Positions 1 through 5,591 of a DNA stretch of 5,853 nt are shown here, one piece after another. The notes beneath the pieces are model-generated. The model saw only the letters and a list, made by a program, of their open reading frames with translations. It was not told the DNA's origin and searched no databases. Each line of letters begins with the position of its first letter. Position 1 is the first letter of the stretch. The position numbers and the translations under genes are program-made. Origin of the DNA: Bacillota bacterium (lineage in GTDB: Bacteria > Bacillota > Clostridia > Lachnospirales > Lachnospiraceae); the NCBI GenBank assembly GCA_009177215.1, contig WFLY01000118.1, forward strand, positions 1-5,853. The letters run 5' to 3'.

Positions 1-5
1 ATATA

Positions 6-23
6 AATGCATAAAAATAAAAA
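6..23 (+). promoter_or_regulatory. candidate ArgR/AhrC operator (ARG box) upstream of argC
   Basis: The stretch AATGCATAAAAATAAAAA resembles the Firmicute ARG box, recalled as CATGAATAAAAATKCAAK; I count about 13 of 18 positions matching, including the ATAAAAAT core. It lies just upstream of the -35 element of the argC promoter, a reasonable place for arginine-dependent repression by an ArgR/AhrC hexamer. The region is AT-rich, so a chance match is possible. ArgR usually binds paired boxes, and a partner may lie to the left of the window. Confidence 0.4.
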
Positions 24-29
24 AAGTAG

Positions 30-57
30 TGGACATTTATACAAAAAGTGGTATGAT
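30..57 (+). promoter_or_regulatory. sigma-70-type promoter of the arg operon
   Basis: The -35 element is TGGACA (30-35, 5 of 6 to TTGACA) and the -10 element is TATGAT (52-57, 5 of 6 to TATAAT), with a 16-base spacer. TG at 49-50 one base before the -10 forms an extended -10. Transcription would begin near 63-65, giving a leader of about 30 nt before argC. That is too short for a riboswitch or T-box, so control is more likely by a repressor. Confidence 0.6.
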
Positions 58-80
58 TACAAAAGGTACATTTTTTTTAA

Positions 81-86
81 GAGGAG
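81..86 (+). promoter_or_regulatory. argC ribosome binding site
   Basis: GAGGAG lies 7 bases before the ATG at 94. It decides the start against an in-frame ATG at 7, which lacks such a site, would add 29 Lys/Tyr-rich residues not seen in ArgC proteins, and lies upstream of the predicted promoter. Confidence 0.8.
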
Positions 87-93
87 AATTGCC

Positions 94-1152
94 ATGATTA
101 AAGTTGGTATTATAGGCGCTACCGGATATGCCGGCGGCGAGTTAGTCAGGATTTTGCAGAATCATAAGGACGCGGAGATTATCTGGTATGGTTCTAAGAG
201 CTACATAGACAAGAAATATTATGAAGTATATCAAAATATGTTTCAGATTGTGGAGGATATTTGTAAGGATGATAATCTGAAGGAGCTTGCAGGTCAGGTG
301 GATGTGATTTTTACCGCAACCCCCCAAGGCTTTTTGGCGGGGCTTCTGGATGAGGAGATTTTATCCAAGGTTAAGATTGTGGATTTGTCCGCCGATTATC
401 GAATCAAGGATGTTGACGTCTCTGAGAAAGGGTACGGTATTGAGCATAGATCACCTCAGTTCATTGAGGAGGCAGTCTATGGGCTTTGTGAGATTAACCG
501 TGACAAAATCACTGACAAAACCCGTCTGGTGGCAAATCCCGGCTGTTATACCACCTGCTCCATCCTGACGGCGTATCCGCTGGTAAAGGAGGGGCTTATC
601 GATGTGGATACCTTGATTGTGGATGCCAAATCGGGTACCTCCGGCGCAGGAAGAGGAGCAAAGCTTCCGAATCTGTTCTGTGAAGTAAACGAAAATATTA
701 AGGCATACGGAGTGACAAGCCATCGCCATACGCCGGAAATCGAGGAGCAGTTAGGATATGCAGGCAGCTGCAAGGTAACGATTAATTTCACTCCTCATTT
801 AGTTCCCATGAACAGAGGGATTCTTGCCACGGAGTACGCAGCCCTGAAAAGAAAAATCGATGGCAGTCTGCCCACCTATGAAGAGGTTAAGGCGGCTTAT
901 GATAAATATTATGGGAAGGAAAAATTTGTCCGTGTTCTGGAAAAGGGCGTGTGTCCCGAGACCAAGTGGGTGGAAGGCAGCAATTATGTGGACATTAATT
1001 TTGTGATTGATGAGCGGACCGGTCGTATTATTATGATGGGAGCCCTAGATAATCTGGTGAAGGGAGCGGCAGGTCAAGCGGTGCAGAATATGAATCTGCT
1101 CTTTGGGCTGACAGAGAGCGAGGGATTGGAGCTGGTACCATGCTTCCCGTAG
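94..1152 (+). CDS. argC: N-acetyl-gamma-glutamyl-phosphate reductase
   Basis: This cytoplasmic enzyme catalyses the third step of ornithine/arginine synthesis: NADPH-dependent reduction of N-acetylglutamyl 5-phosphate to N-acetylglutamate 5-semialdehyde. The 352-residue product has the normal length for the type 1 family. The N-terminus carries the Rossmann glycine motif GIIGATGYAGGEL (residues 5-17). The catalytic cysteine is Cys151 in NPGCY, and the catalytic histidine region is HRHTPEI (210-216). The family motifs GTSGAGRGA (181-189) and HLVPMNRGIL (235-244) are present, and the C-terminus ends in the usual hydrophobic-Pro tail (LVPCFP). The start at 94 is supported by GAGGAG with a 7-base gap and by the fact that MIKVGIIGATG is how ArgC proteins normally begin. 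It is the first gene of the argC-GNAT-argJ-argB operon, and its last bases overlap a small remnant frame at 1140. It appears intact. Confidence 0.97.
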   Translation: MIKVGIIGATGYAGGELVRILQNHKDAEIIWYGSKSYIDKKYYEVYQNMFQIVEDICKDDNLKELAGQVDVIFTATPQGFLAGLLDEEILSKVKIVDLSADYRIKDVDVSEKGYGIEHRSPQFIEEAVYGLCEINRDKITDKTRLVANPGCYTTCSILTAYPLVKEGLIDVDTLIVDAKSGTSGAGRGAKLPNLFCEVNENIKAYGVTSHRHTPEIEEQLGYAGSCKVTINFTPHLVPMNRGILATEYAALKRKIDGSLPTYEEVKAAYDKYYGKEKFVRVLEKGVCPETKWVEGSNYVDINFVIDERTGRIIMMGALDNLVKGAAGQAVQNMNLLFGLTESEGLELVPCFP

Positions 1153-1253
1153 AAAAAGTTACGATTGCGGATAAGACGGTATATAACGGCAGACCCTCCG
1201 CCGAGGGCAGGCTATCTAAGGAAATGGCGTTGAAAATAAGCTATGGAGCTTAA
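1140..1253 (+). pseudogene. probable N-terminal remnant of a YbaK/ProX-type prolyl-tRNA deacylase (37 codons)
   Basis: A 37-codon frame starts at ATG 1140, overlapping the end of argC by 13 bases in another frame, with GGAG at 1128-1131 eight bases upstream. The middle of its product reads VYNGRPSAEGRLSKEM. From memory this resembles the extreme N-terminus of clostridial prolyl-tRNA editing proteins (YbaK/aminoacyl-tRNA deacylase fold), which start with an NGRP...GRL.KE segment before a YDLLD.LGI helix. After KEM the match stops, and eight unrelated codons lead to a stop at 1251-1253. A full deacylase has about 160 residues, so nearly the whole catalytic domain is absent. I infer a relic left by deletion between argC and the GNAT gene. 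A short genuine peptide coupled to argC, or a chance resemblance, remains possible. Confidence 0.4.
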
Positions 1254-1254
1254 G

Positions 1255-1299
1255 ATGAGGAAACGGTGGTTACGATGCAGAGTAAGCAATATACCATAA
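1255..1299 (+). other. 14-codon Arg-rich small frame overlapping the GNAT start
   Basis: ATG at 1255 has GGAG at 1245-1248 (6-base gap), a better site than that of the GNAT gene itself. The frame encodes MRKRWLRCRVSNIP and stops at 1297-1299, overlapping the GNAT start in another frame. Four of 14 codons are Arg, each different (AGG, CGG, CGA, AGA). In an arginine operon this could act as a translated control element for the GNAT gene, but its length makes chance a serious alternative and no flanking attenuator hairpin is seen. Confidence 0.2.
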
Positions 1300-1739
1300 G
1301 GACAATGACAGCCGAAGACTATGAGGGGCTTCACGCTCTTTGGATGACAATACACGGTTTCGGCATTCGCAGTATTGACGATTCTAAGACCGGAGTGGAG
1401 CGCTTTTTAAAGAGAAATCCTACCTCCAGCGTGGTGGCAGTGAATGAGGAAGGCGTTATTGTGGGCGGTATCCTGTGCGGACATGACGGCAGGAGAGGAT
1501 GCCTGTATCATGTATGTGTACGAGAAGATTACAGGCGTATGGGGATTGGCAAGGCGATGGTTGTGCATTGCATGAATGCGCTTAAGGCGGAGGAGATAAA
1601 CAAGGTCAGCCTGATTGCCTTTACAAAAAACGATATAGGGAATTCTTTTTGGAATTGTATGGGTTGGACTAAGAGGGAAGATTTGAACTATTATGATTTT
1701 ACTTTAAACGAGGCAAATATTACGGCATTTAATCAATAA
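1266..1739 (+). CDS. GNAT-family N-acetyltransferase (YpeA-like), possible N-acetylglutamate supply
   Basis: The product is a single-domain GCN5-related acetyltransferase of 157 residues, typical for the family. Such enzymes transfer acetyl from acetyl-CoA to an amine in the cytoplasm. The acetyl-CoA pyrophosphate-binding motif A is YRRMGIGKAM (residues 89-98; R90-x-x-G93-x-G95). It is preceded by the strand YHVCV and by CGHDGRRG (71-78), which resembles the GYDGHRG segment of E. coli YpeA. The C-terminal motif B region is NSFWNCMGW (126-134). The GTG at 1266 has GAGG at 1257-1260 with a 5-base gap. An ATG at 1275 would give 154 residues, has weaker spacing (14 bases), and cannot be excluded. 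The position between argC and argJ suggests a role in making or recycling acetylated arginine intermediates, perhaps as a short N-acetylglutamate synthase. The substrate cannot be read from the sequence, so no gene symbol is given. Confidence 0.9.
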   Translation: MVTMQSKQYTIRTMTAEDYEGLHALWMTIHGFGIRSIDDSKTGVERFLKRNPTSSVVAVNEEGVIVGGILCGHDGRRGCLYHVCVREDYRRMGIGKAMVVHCMNALKAEEINKVSLIAFTKNDIGNSFWNCMGWTKREDLNYYDFTLNEANITAFNQ

Positions 1740-1760
1740 AAACGATACGGCGCGGAAAAG

Positions 1761-1782
1761 AGTGAAAAATAAACTTTTCACT
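1761..1782 (+). repeat. perfect inverted repeat after the GNAT gene
   Basis: AGTGAAAA (1761-1768) and TTTTCACT (1775-1782) form a perfect 8-bp inverted repeat with a 6-base loop, 21 bases after the GNAT stop. It is AT-rich and no T-tract follows, so it is a poor intrinsic terminator. It may be an RNA processing or stabilising hairpin, or a protein site. Confidence 0.5.
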
Positions 1783-1796
1783 TGGCAAGTTTGTGA

Positions 1797-1845
1797 CTGC
1801 GCGCTGCTTGCACAAACATTGCATTATGCGTAAAAAGCAGCGCAG
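1797..1845 (+). repeat. long-range inverted repeat just upstream of the argJ ribosome binding site
   Basis: GCGCTGCTT (1801-1809) and AAGCAGCGC (1835-1843) are perfect 9-bp complements around a 25-base loop. In an alternative register CTGC (1797-1800) pairs with GCAG (1842-1845) and GCTGCTT (1803-1809) with AAGCAGC (1835-1841), leaving a 2-base bulge and 11 pairs. The right arm ends 4 bases before the argJ Shine-Dalgarno GAGG (1850-1853), so folding could influence argJ translation. No T-tract follows the stem. GTTTGTG (1789-1795) and CACAAAC (1811-1817) could form a competing stem that uses part of the loop. Confidence 0.45.
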
Positions 1846-1849
1846 AAAT

Positions 1850-1853
1850 GAGG
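1850..1853 (+). promoter_or_regulatory. argJ ribosome binding site
   Basis: GAGG sits 6 bases before ATG 1860. The in-frame ATG at 1848 overlaps this site and has no Shine-Dalgarno of its own, so 1860 is the start. Confidence 0.7.
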
Positions 1854-1859
1854 CAAAAT

Positions 1860-3083
1860 ATGAAACAGATAGAAGGCGGTGTTACCGCGGCAAAGGGCTT
1901 TGAGGCGGCAGGCGTGGAGGCAGCAATCAAATATCAGAATCGCAGGGATATGGCAATGGTTTACAGTACCGCACCCTGTAGGGTGGCAGGCACCTTTACC
2001 ACCAATGTGGTGAAGGCGGCGCCGGTGCTTTGGGATAAGGAGCTGGCAGAGATGTCTCCCTTCGTGCAGGCGATAGTGGTAAACTCGGGTATCGCCAATG
2101 CTTGTACAGGACAGCAGGGGATTTCCATTTGTAAGGAAGAGGCAAAATGCGCAGGAGAGCTTTTGAATATTCCTGAAACGGCTGTGCTTGTGGCATCTAC
2201 CGGTGTTATCGGTATGCAGCTTCCGTTGGATAGAATCTGTGAAGGAATTAAGAAGCTTGTGGATGCAAAGGAGGATACTCTTGAGGCAGGGCTTGACGCC
2301 GCAAAGGCGATTATGACTACGGATACGGTACATAAGCAGATCGCAGTGGAGGTGGAGATAGGCGGAAAGACCGTCACTCTGGGCGGTATGTGCAAGGGTT
2401 CCGGCATGATTCATCCCAATATGTGTACCATGCTGGGTTTTGTGACAACGGATGCAAATATTTCCAAGGAAATGCTGCAAAAGGCAGTCAGTGCGGACGT
2501 TGTGGATTCCTTTAATATGATTTCCGTGGACGGCGATACCTCTACTAACGATACGCTGCTTGTGCTGGCGAACGGTCTTGCGGGCAATGAAGAAATTACC
2601 GCAGAGGGAGAGGATTATAAAGCATTTTGTGAGGCACTGCATTTTGTGACTACCTATCTGGCAAGAAAAATGGCAGGCGACGGCGAAGGCGCTACCGCTC
2701 TGTTTGAGACGAAGGTTGTAGGAGCTAAGACCAAGGAAGAGGCAAGAATTCTTGCCAAATCGGTTATCTGCTCTTCTTTGACAAAGGCGGCTATTTTCGG
2801 ACATGATTGTAATTTCGGAAGATTCCTTTGCGCTCTTGGCTATTCAGGTGTGGATTTTGACCCGGAGAATGTGGATTTGTATTTTGAGAGCGAGGGCAGC
2901 AGAATCCATATTTTCAGCAAGGGTGTTGCCTGTGATTACAGCGAGGAAGAAGCGACTAAAATACTTTCCGCTCCCGAGGTGACTGTGCTTGCCGATATGC
3001 ATATGGGCAGTGAGGAAGCCACCGCATGGGGCTGCGATCTGAGTTATGATTATGTGAAGATTAATGCGGATTATCGCTCATAA
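1860..3083 (+). CDS. argJ: glutamate N-acetyltransferase (ornithine acetyltransferase), possibly also N-acetylglutamate synthase
   Basis: ArgJ transfers the acetyl group from N-acetylornithine to glutamate, releasing ornithine and regenerating N-acetylglutamate for the cyclic pathway. Bifunctional forms also use acetyl-CoA. The 407-residue product has full length. It is made as a precursor that self-cleaves before a nucleophilic threonine: here HPNMCTMLGF (residues 185-194) puts the cut between Cys189 and Thr190, giving alpha (1-189) and beta (190-407) chains. The oxyanion-hole segment STGVIG (113-118), CKGSGMIHPN (178-187), SVDGDTSTNDT (222-232) and MAGDGEGAT (271-279) match the family. The C-terminal segment ATAWGCDLSYDYVKINADYR is almost canonical, with Ser as last residue where Thr is common. 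The start at 1860 is fixed by GAGG and by the usual I-GGVTA-KGF opening. Mono- versus bifunctionality cannot be judged from sequence; a neighbouring GNAT would be useful if ArgJ is monofunctional. Confidence 0.97.
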   Translation: MKQIEGGVTAAKGFEAAGVEAAIKYQNRRDMAMVYSTAPCRVAGTFTTNVVKAAPVLWDKELAEMSPFVQAIVVNSGIANACTGQQGISICKEEAKCAGELLNIPETAVLVASTGVIGMQLPLDRICEGIKKLVDAKEDTLEAGLDAAKAIMTTDTVHKQIAVEVEIGGKTVTLGGMCKGSGMIHPNMCTMLGFVTTDANISKEMLQKAVSADVVDSFNMISVDGDTSTNDTLLVLANGLAGNEEITAEGEDYKAFCEALHFVTTYLARKMAGDGEGATALFETKVVGAKTKEEARILAKSVICSSLTKAAIFGHDCNFGRFLCALGYSGVDFDPENVDLYFESEGSRIHIFSKGVACDYSEEEATKILSAPEVTVLADMHMGSEEATAWGCDLSYDYVKINADYRS

Positions 3084-3182
3084 GAGGATTCAGTCTTAAT
3101 GATACATTTACTTTTTGACACATTTGGATGATTGTTTGTGCCGCAAAAGGTGCAGCATGGATGATTAGTACGGAGGATTGAA
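3084..3182 (+). other. argJ-argB spacer with the argB ribosome binding site
   Basis: These 99 bases hold no convincing gene, hairpin or terminator. GGAGG at 3172-3176, 6 bases before ATG 3183, is the argB ribosome binding site. A perfect -35-like TTGACA at 3115-3120 has no -10 partner at 16-18 bases, so an internal promoter is not supported. Confidence 0.5.
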
Positions 3183-4079
3183 ATGGAAAAGGATATGGAA
3201 GAAGTATTAAAAAAGGCGGAGGTACTGATTGAAGCACTGCCCTACATACAGAAATTTAATCGTAAAATTATTGTGGTGAAATACGGCGGAAGCGCCATGA
3301 GCAATGAAGATCTGCAGAAAAATGTCATTAAGGACGTGACGCTTTTAAAGCTGGTAGGCTTTAAGCCCATTATCGTACACGGCGGAGGCAAGGAAATCAG
3401 CCGCTGGGTAGGCAAGGTGGGCAAGGAAGCAAAATTTATAAACGGTCTGCGGGTCACGGATGAGGAGACCATGGAGATTGCGGAGATGGTACTGGGAAAG
3501 GTGAATAAGTGTCTGGTGACTATGGTGCAGGAGCTTGGAGTAAACGCCGTGGGTATCAGCGGCAAGGACAGCGGGCTTTTACAGGTGGAGAAGAAGTTTT
3601 CCGACGGTCAGGATATCGGCTTTGTGGGAGAAATCACGGGAGTGAATCCTAAGGTACTTTACGATTTGCTGGAGAAGGATTTCCTGCCCATTGTAGCTCC
3701 AATCGGATTGGATGACAGTTTCCAAACCTATAATATCAATGCGGACGATGCGGCATGCGCCATAGCCAAGGCGGTGGGAGCGGATAAGCTGGTATTTTTG
3801 ACGGATATTGAAGGACTATACCGCGATATCAATGATAAATCCTCCTTTATCTCACGTCTGACGGCTTCACAGGCGGAAGAGCTGATAAACAGCGGGATTA
3901 TCGGTGGAGGAATGCTTCCTAAGCTGGGAAATTGTACCTCGGCAATCAGGAACGGTGTAAACCGTGTACACATTCTGGACGGACGTATCCCTCACTGCCT
4001 GCTTCTGGAAATCTTTACCAAGAGGGGTATCGGAACAGCTATTATTGATGATTCGGAAGAGCATGAATTAATGAACTAA
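3183..4079 (+). CDS. argB: acetylglutamate kinase, probably arginine-feedback-inhibited type
   Basis: ArgB phosphorylates N-acetylglutamate with ATP, the second and usually controlled step of the cyclic arginine pathway, in the cytoplasm. The 298-residue product has the amino acid kinase fold. Landmarks are KYGGSAM (33-39) with the phosphate-binding lysine Lys33, VHGGGKE (65-71), the substrate-binding segment NGLRVTDEE (87-95) with Arg90, GISGKDSG (124-131), YNINADDAA (183-191), FLTDIEG (205-211) and the nucleotide-side GGGMLPK (241-247). About 25 residues precede the first strand, where E. coli ArgB starts almost directly at it. Such an N-terminal helix, together with the C-terminal His271, Glu276 and GIGT (282-285), marks hexameric kinases inhibited by arginine (known for Thermotoga and Pseudomonas enzymes). 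The start is supported by GGAGG with a 6-base gap; an in-frame ATG at 3195 is less well placed. It is the last gene of the operon, followed by a terminator, so argD and argF must lie elsewhere. Confidence 0.97.
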   Translation: MEKDMEEVLKKAEVLIEALPYIQKFNRKIIVVKYGGSAMSNEDLQKNVIKDVTLLKLVGFKPIIVHGGGKEISRWVGKVGKEAKFINGLRVTDEETMEIAEMVLGKVNKCLVTMVQELGVNAVGISGKDSGLLQVEKKFSDGQDIGFVGEITGVNPKVLYDLLEKDFLPIVAPIGLDDSFQTYNINADDAACAIAKAVGADKLVFLTDIEGLYRDINDKSSFISRLTASQAEELINSGIIGGGMLPKLGNCTSAIRNGVNRVHILDGRIPHCLLLEIFTKRGIGTAIIDDSEEHELMN

Positions 4080-4096
4080 TGATATGAAAAACCATA

Positions 4097-4138
4097 AAAA
4101 ACGGTAAATGCCGCTTGAAGCGGACATTTACCGTTTTT
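4097..4138. terminator. bidirectional intrinsic terminator between convergent units
   Basis: AAAAACGGTAAATG (4097-4110) pairs with CATTTACCGTTTTT (4125-4138), 14 bp. The inner CCGCT (4111-4115) pairs with AGCGG (4119-4123) around a TGA loop, with A4124 bulged. One side ends in a T-run and the other in an A-run (T-run on the opposite strand), so it can end argB transcription from the left and the minus-strand unit from the right. It starts 17 bases after the argB stop and lies 21 bases beyond the stop of the secreted-protein gene. Confidence 0.92.
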
Positions 4139-4159
4139 GCCATGTTACGCCTTGAGAGC

Positions 4160-4417
4160 TTAGCCGGGATAATCACATACATAAATCCAATCACCGACCC
4201 AAGTATGGGTAGACGTATTATAAAGGCGCTTGTAGAGCTTCCCGTCTTCAACCTTATAGACATACTTATATACATTTGAATAAGGTTGAACAGTGGCACC
4301 GGACGCAGCCGCCGCATGGGAGGTAATGCTGACCGCTGGGCAGAGCATAATGGATAGGGCAAGGCAGCATCCCCCTAAAAACATTGCCGCCTTTTTGAAG
4401 TGTTTAGTCTTCTTCAT
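4160..4417 (-). CDS. small secreted protein of unknown function, coupled to a BlaR1-like protease
   Basis: This 85-residue product begins with a clear Sec signal peptide: a basic start (MKKTKHFKK), a hydrophobic core (about 10-31) and a probable signal peptidase I site after SHA (residue 35). The mature part is about 50 residues and rich in aromatic residues. It contains YKYVYKVEDGKLYKRLYN (50-67) followed by TWVGDWIYV (72-80), with a single cysteine (Cys81). I recall similar small Y-K-V-x-x-G-x-L-Y-K-R-x-Y-N...W-x-G-x-W proteins in Clostridia, but no function for them. ATG 4417 has AAGGAG at 4425-4430 with a 7-base gap. The gene overlaps the end of the protease gene by 14 bases in another frame, which suggests translational coupling. 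A role as ligand, substrate or output of the BlaI/BlaR1-like system is inference. The shared terminator ends the unit. Confidence 0.8.
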   Translation of the reverse strand: MKKTKHFKKAAMFLGGCCLALSIMLCPAVSITSHAAAASGATVQPYSNVYKYVYKVEDGKLYKRLYNTSTHTWVGDWIYVCDYPG

Positions 4418-5567
4418 AGTAATTCTCCTTTTCTTTTATAGTATATATGTGAATATCATCCGGATAAAGTTCCAGATTGTCCACATTTTCCACAAGGATA
4501 TCGTTAAAATAAATATCATATGTACCATTTTCGGAAATGACAGCATAAGTATTTTCAGGGGATAAAGAAATCCCTGCTATATATTGCGGTATATGAGAAG
4601 CTTCAAAAATAAATATGTAGGATGTTATGTAAACAGTTAAGATGATTCCCGTAATCAATAAACTTAAGATGCGGGGAAAAGGTTTCTTACGGATACATAA
4701 CATGTTAAAACGTTTCTCCAAGGTTCCAGAGGAACCTTTAGAGAAAGAAACGGACAAGTACTTTGGAATTGCTTGAGGCATGGAAGCAAATTCTGCCATA
4801 TGAACCAGACAGTGTAAATATTCTGTCGTAACCTTGCCATCAGATTGAGTCAGGGAGGAGTCCACACGCATCTCTAAAATAATATCAGTTGATTTCTTTA
4901 GGAGCAGGCAAAACGGGTTCCACCAGTAGATTATGGTTAGCATCTGAATGGCATTCTTTATCCAAAGGTCGCGATGAGTATGATGAGAAAGCTCATGCCT
5001 GAAAATATAAAACATATCCTCATCGGATATCCGAATATTCTGCGGGAGTATAATATAGTGGGTTCTAAAGCTGTAGTACATTGGAACAGTGATAAAAGGC
5101 AGCTTAATCACTCGAAAGGAATGTATTTTTTGAGGGGTAGGGCATGTCCTGCTGAGAAGCCCTGCGTATGGTTCCATATCAGTAACGTCATGACCACAAT
5201 GAGAAATAAACCTTTGCAGCCAAACATGCTTTTTGCAATAAAAAAATAATTCGATAAATATGCCGATTACCCAAACCACTTCAAAGAGGAACCAGATAGA
5301 AATATTTATTCTGCCTATTTGGTAAAAGGGCTGACGGATAGAAGCTATGAATTCCGAAAGCTGCACAGGTAATATAATATTATTTGAAAAAGGGAATTCA
5401 AAGGGGAGTAAAAGACGCAGTAATGTAAAAATGGCAAAAACAGCTAAAAGCTTATAGCCGATAGTTACCATTAATTTATCATTTTGAAAACAAAGACTGA
5501 TTAATATAATTAAAAAATTGCTGGCAAGTATGGTCATCAAAACTGTAGAAAAAGAATAATAAAGCAT
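4404..5567 (-). CDS. BlaR1/MecR1-like M56 family membrane zinc metalloprotease (signal sensor)
   Basis: This 387-residue integral membrane protein belongs to the M56 family, whose members sense a signal outside the cell and trigger loss of a BlaI-type repressor inside. Hydrophobic segments lie near residues 4-26, 33-53, 88-110, 206-224 and 299-321. The zinc-protease motif is HELSH (191-195), followed by H-x-x-R-D and the family's YWWNPF (214-219). The likely third metal ligand is Glu232 in EMRVD, where many members have E-x-x-C-D. After the last membrane segment, flanked inside by basic IRKKPFPR (292-299), about 65 residues face outside. This is far too short for the penicillin-binding sensor domain of true BlaR1 (about 250 residues), so beta-lactam sensing is not supported. 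ATG 5567 has AAGGGG 5 bases upstream. It starts 24 bases after the repressor gene and overlaps the secreted-protein gene. This gene and its neighbour look AT-richer than the arg genes. Confidence 0.88.
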   Translation of the reverse strand: MLYYSFSTVLMTILASNFLIILISLCFQNDKLMVTIGYKLLAVFAIFTLLRLLLPFEFPFSNNIILPVQLSEFIASIRQPFYQIGRINISIWFLFEVVWVIGIFIELFFYCKKHVWLQRFISHCGHDVTDMEPYAGLLSRTCPTPQKIHSFRVIKLPFITVPMYYSFRTHYIILPQNIRISDEDMFYIFRHELSHHTHRDLWIKNAIQMLTIIYWWNPFCLLLKKSTDIILEMRVDSSLTQSDGKVTTEYLHCLVHMAEFASMPQAIPKYLSVSFSKGSSGTLEKRFNMLCIRKKPFPRILSLLITGIILTVYITSYIFIFEASHIPQYIAGISLSPENTYAVISENGTYDIYFNDILVENVDNLELYPDDIHIYTIKEKENYYEED

Positions 5568-5591
5568 ATAATCCCCTTTTGCACAATTAGA

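Noticed and set aside
7..93. In-frame upstream extension of argC to an ATG at 7
   Set aside because: No ribosome binding site, the added residues are unlike ArgC, and the region contains the predicted promoter.
1848..1859. argJ start at ATG 1848
   Set aside because: The ATG overlaps the Shine-Dalgarno site used by ATG 1860 and has none of its own; ArgJ proteins normally begin near the 1860 start.
1824..2804. Long open frame on the minus strand opposite argJ
   Set aside because: It lies antisense to a strongly conserved argJ, its Cys/His-rich product shows no recognisable domain, and it has the look of a codon-bias shadow.
3115..3143. Internal promoter before argB based on TTGACA at 3115-3120
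   Set aside because: No -10-like hexamer at 16-18 bases downstream; the expected place reads GTGCCG.
4364..4372. Lipobox (LGGC) in the signal peptide of the small secreted protein
   Set aside because: The hydrophobic core continues well past this cysteine and a standard signal peptidase I site (SHA) follows, so lipidation is unlikely.
4293..4565. Plus-strand open frame across the secreted-protein start
   Set aside because: It lies opposite two well supported minus-strand genes, and its hydrophobic stretch has no recognisable features to support a gene.
4974..5249. Plus-strand open frame inside the protease gene
   Set aside because: It is antisense to the conserved HELSH-coding region and has no recognisable protein features.
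4404..5567. True beta-lactam resistance sensor BlaR1
   Set aside because: The penicillin-binding sensor domain is absent and no beta-lactamase or altered transpeptidase gene is in the window; only the M56 part is shared.
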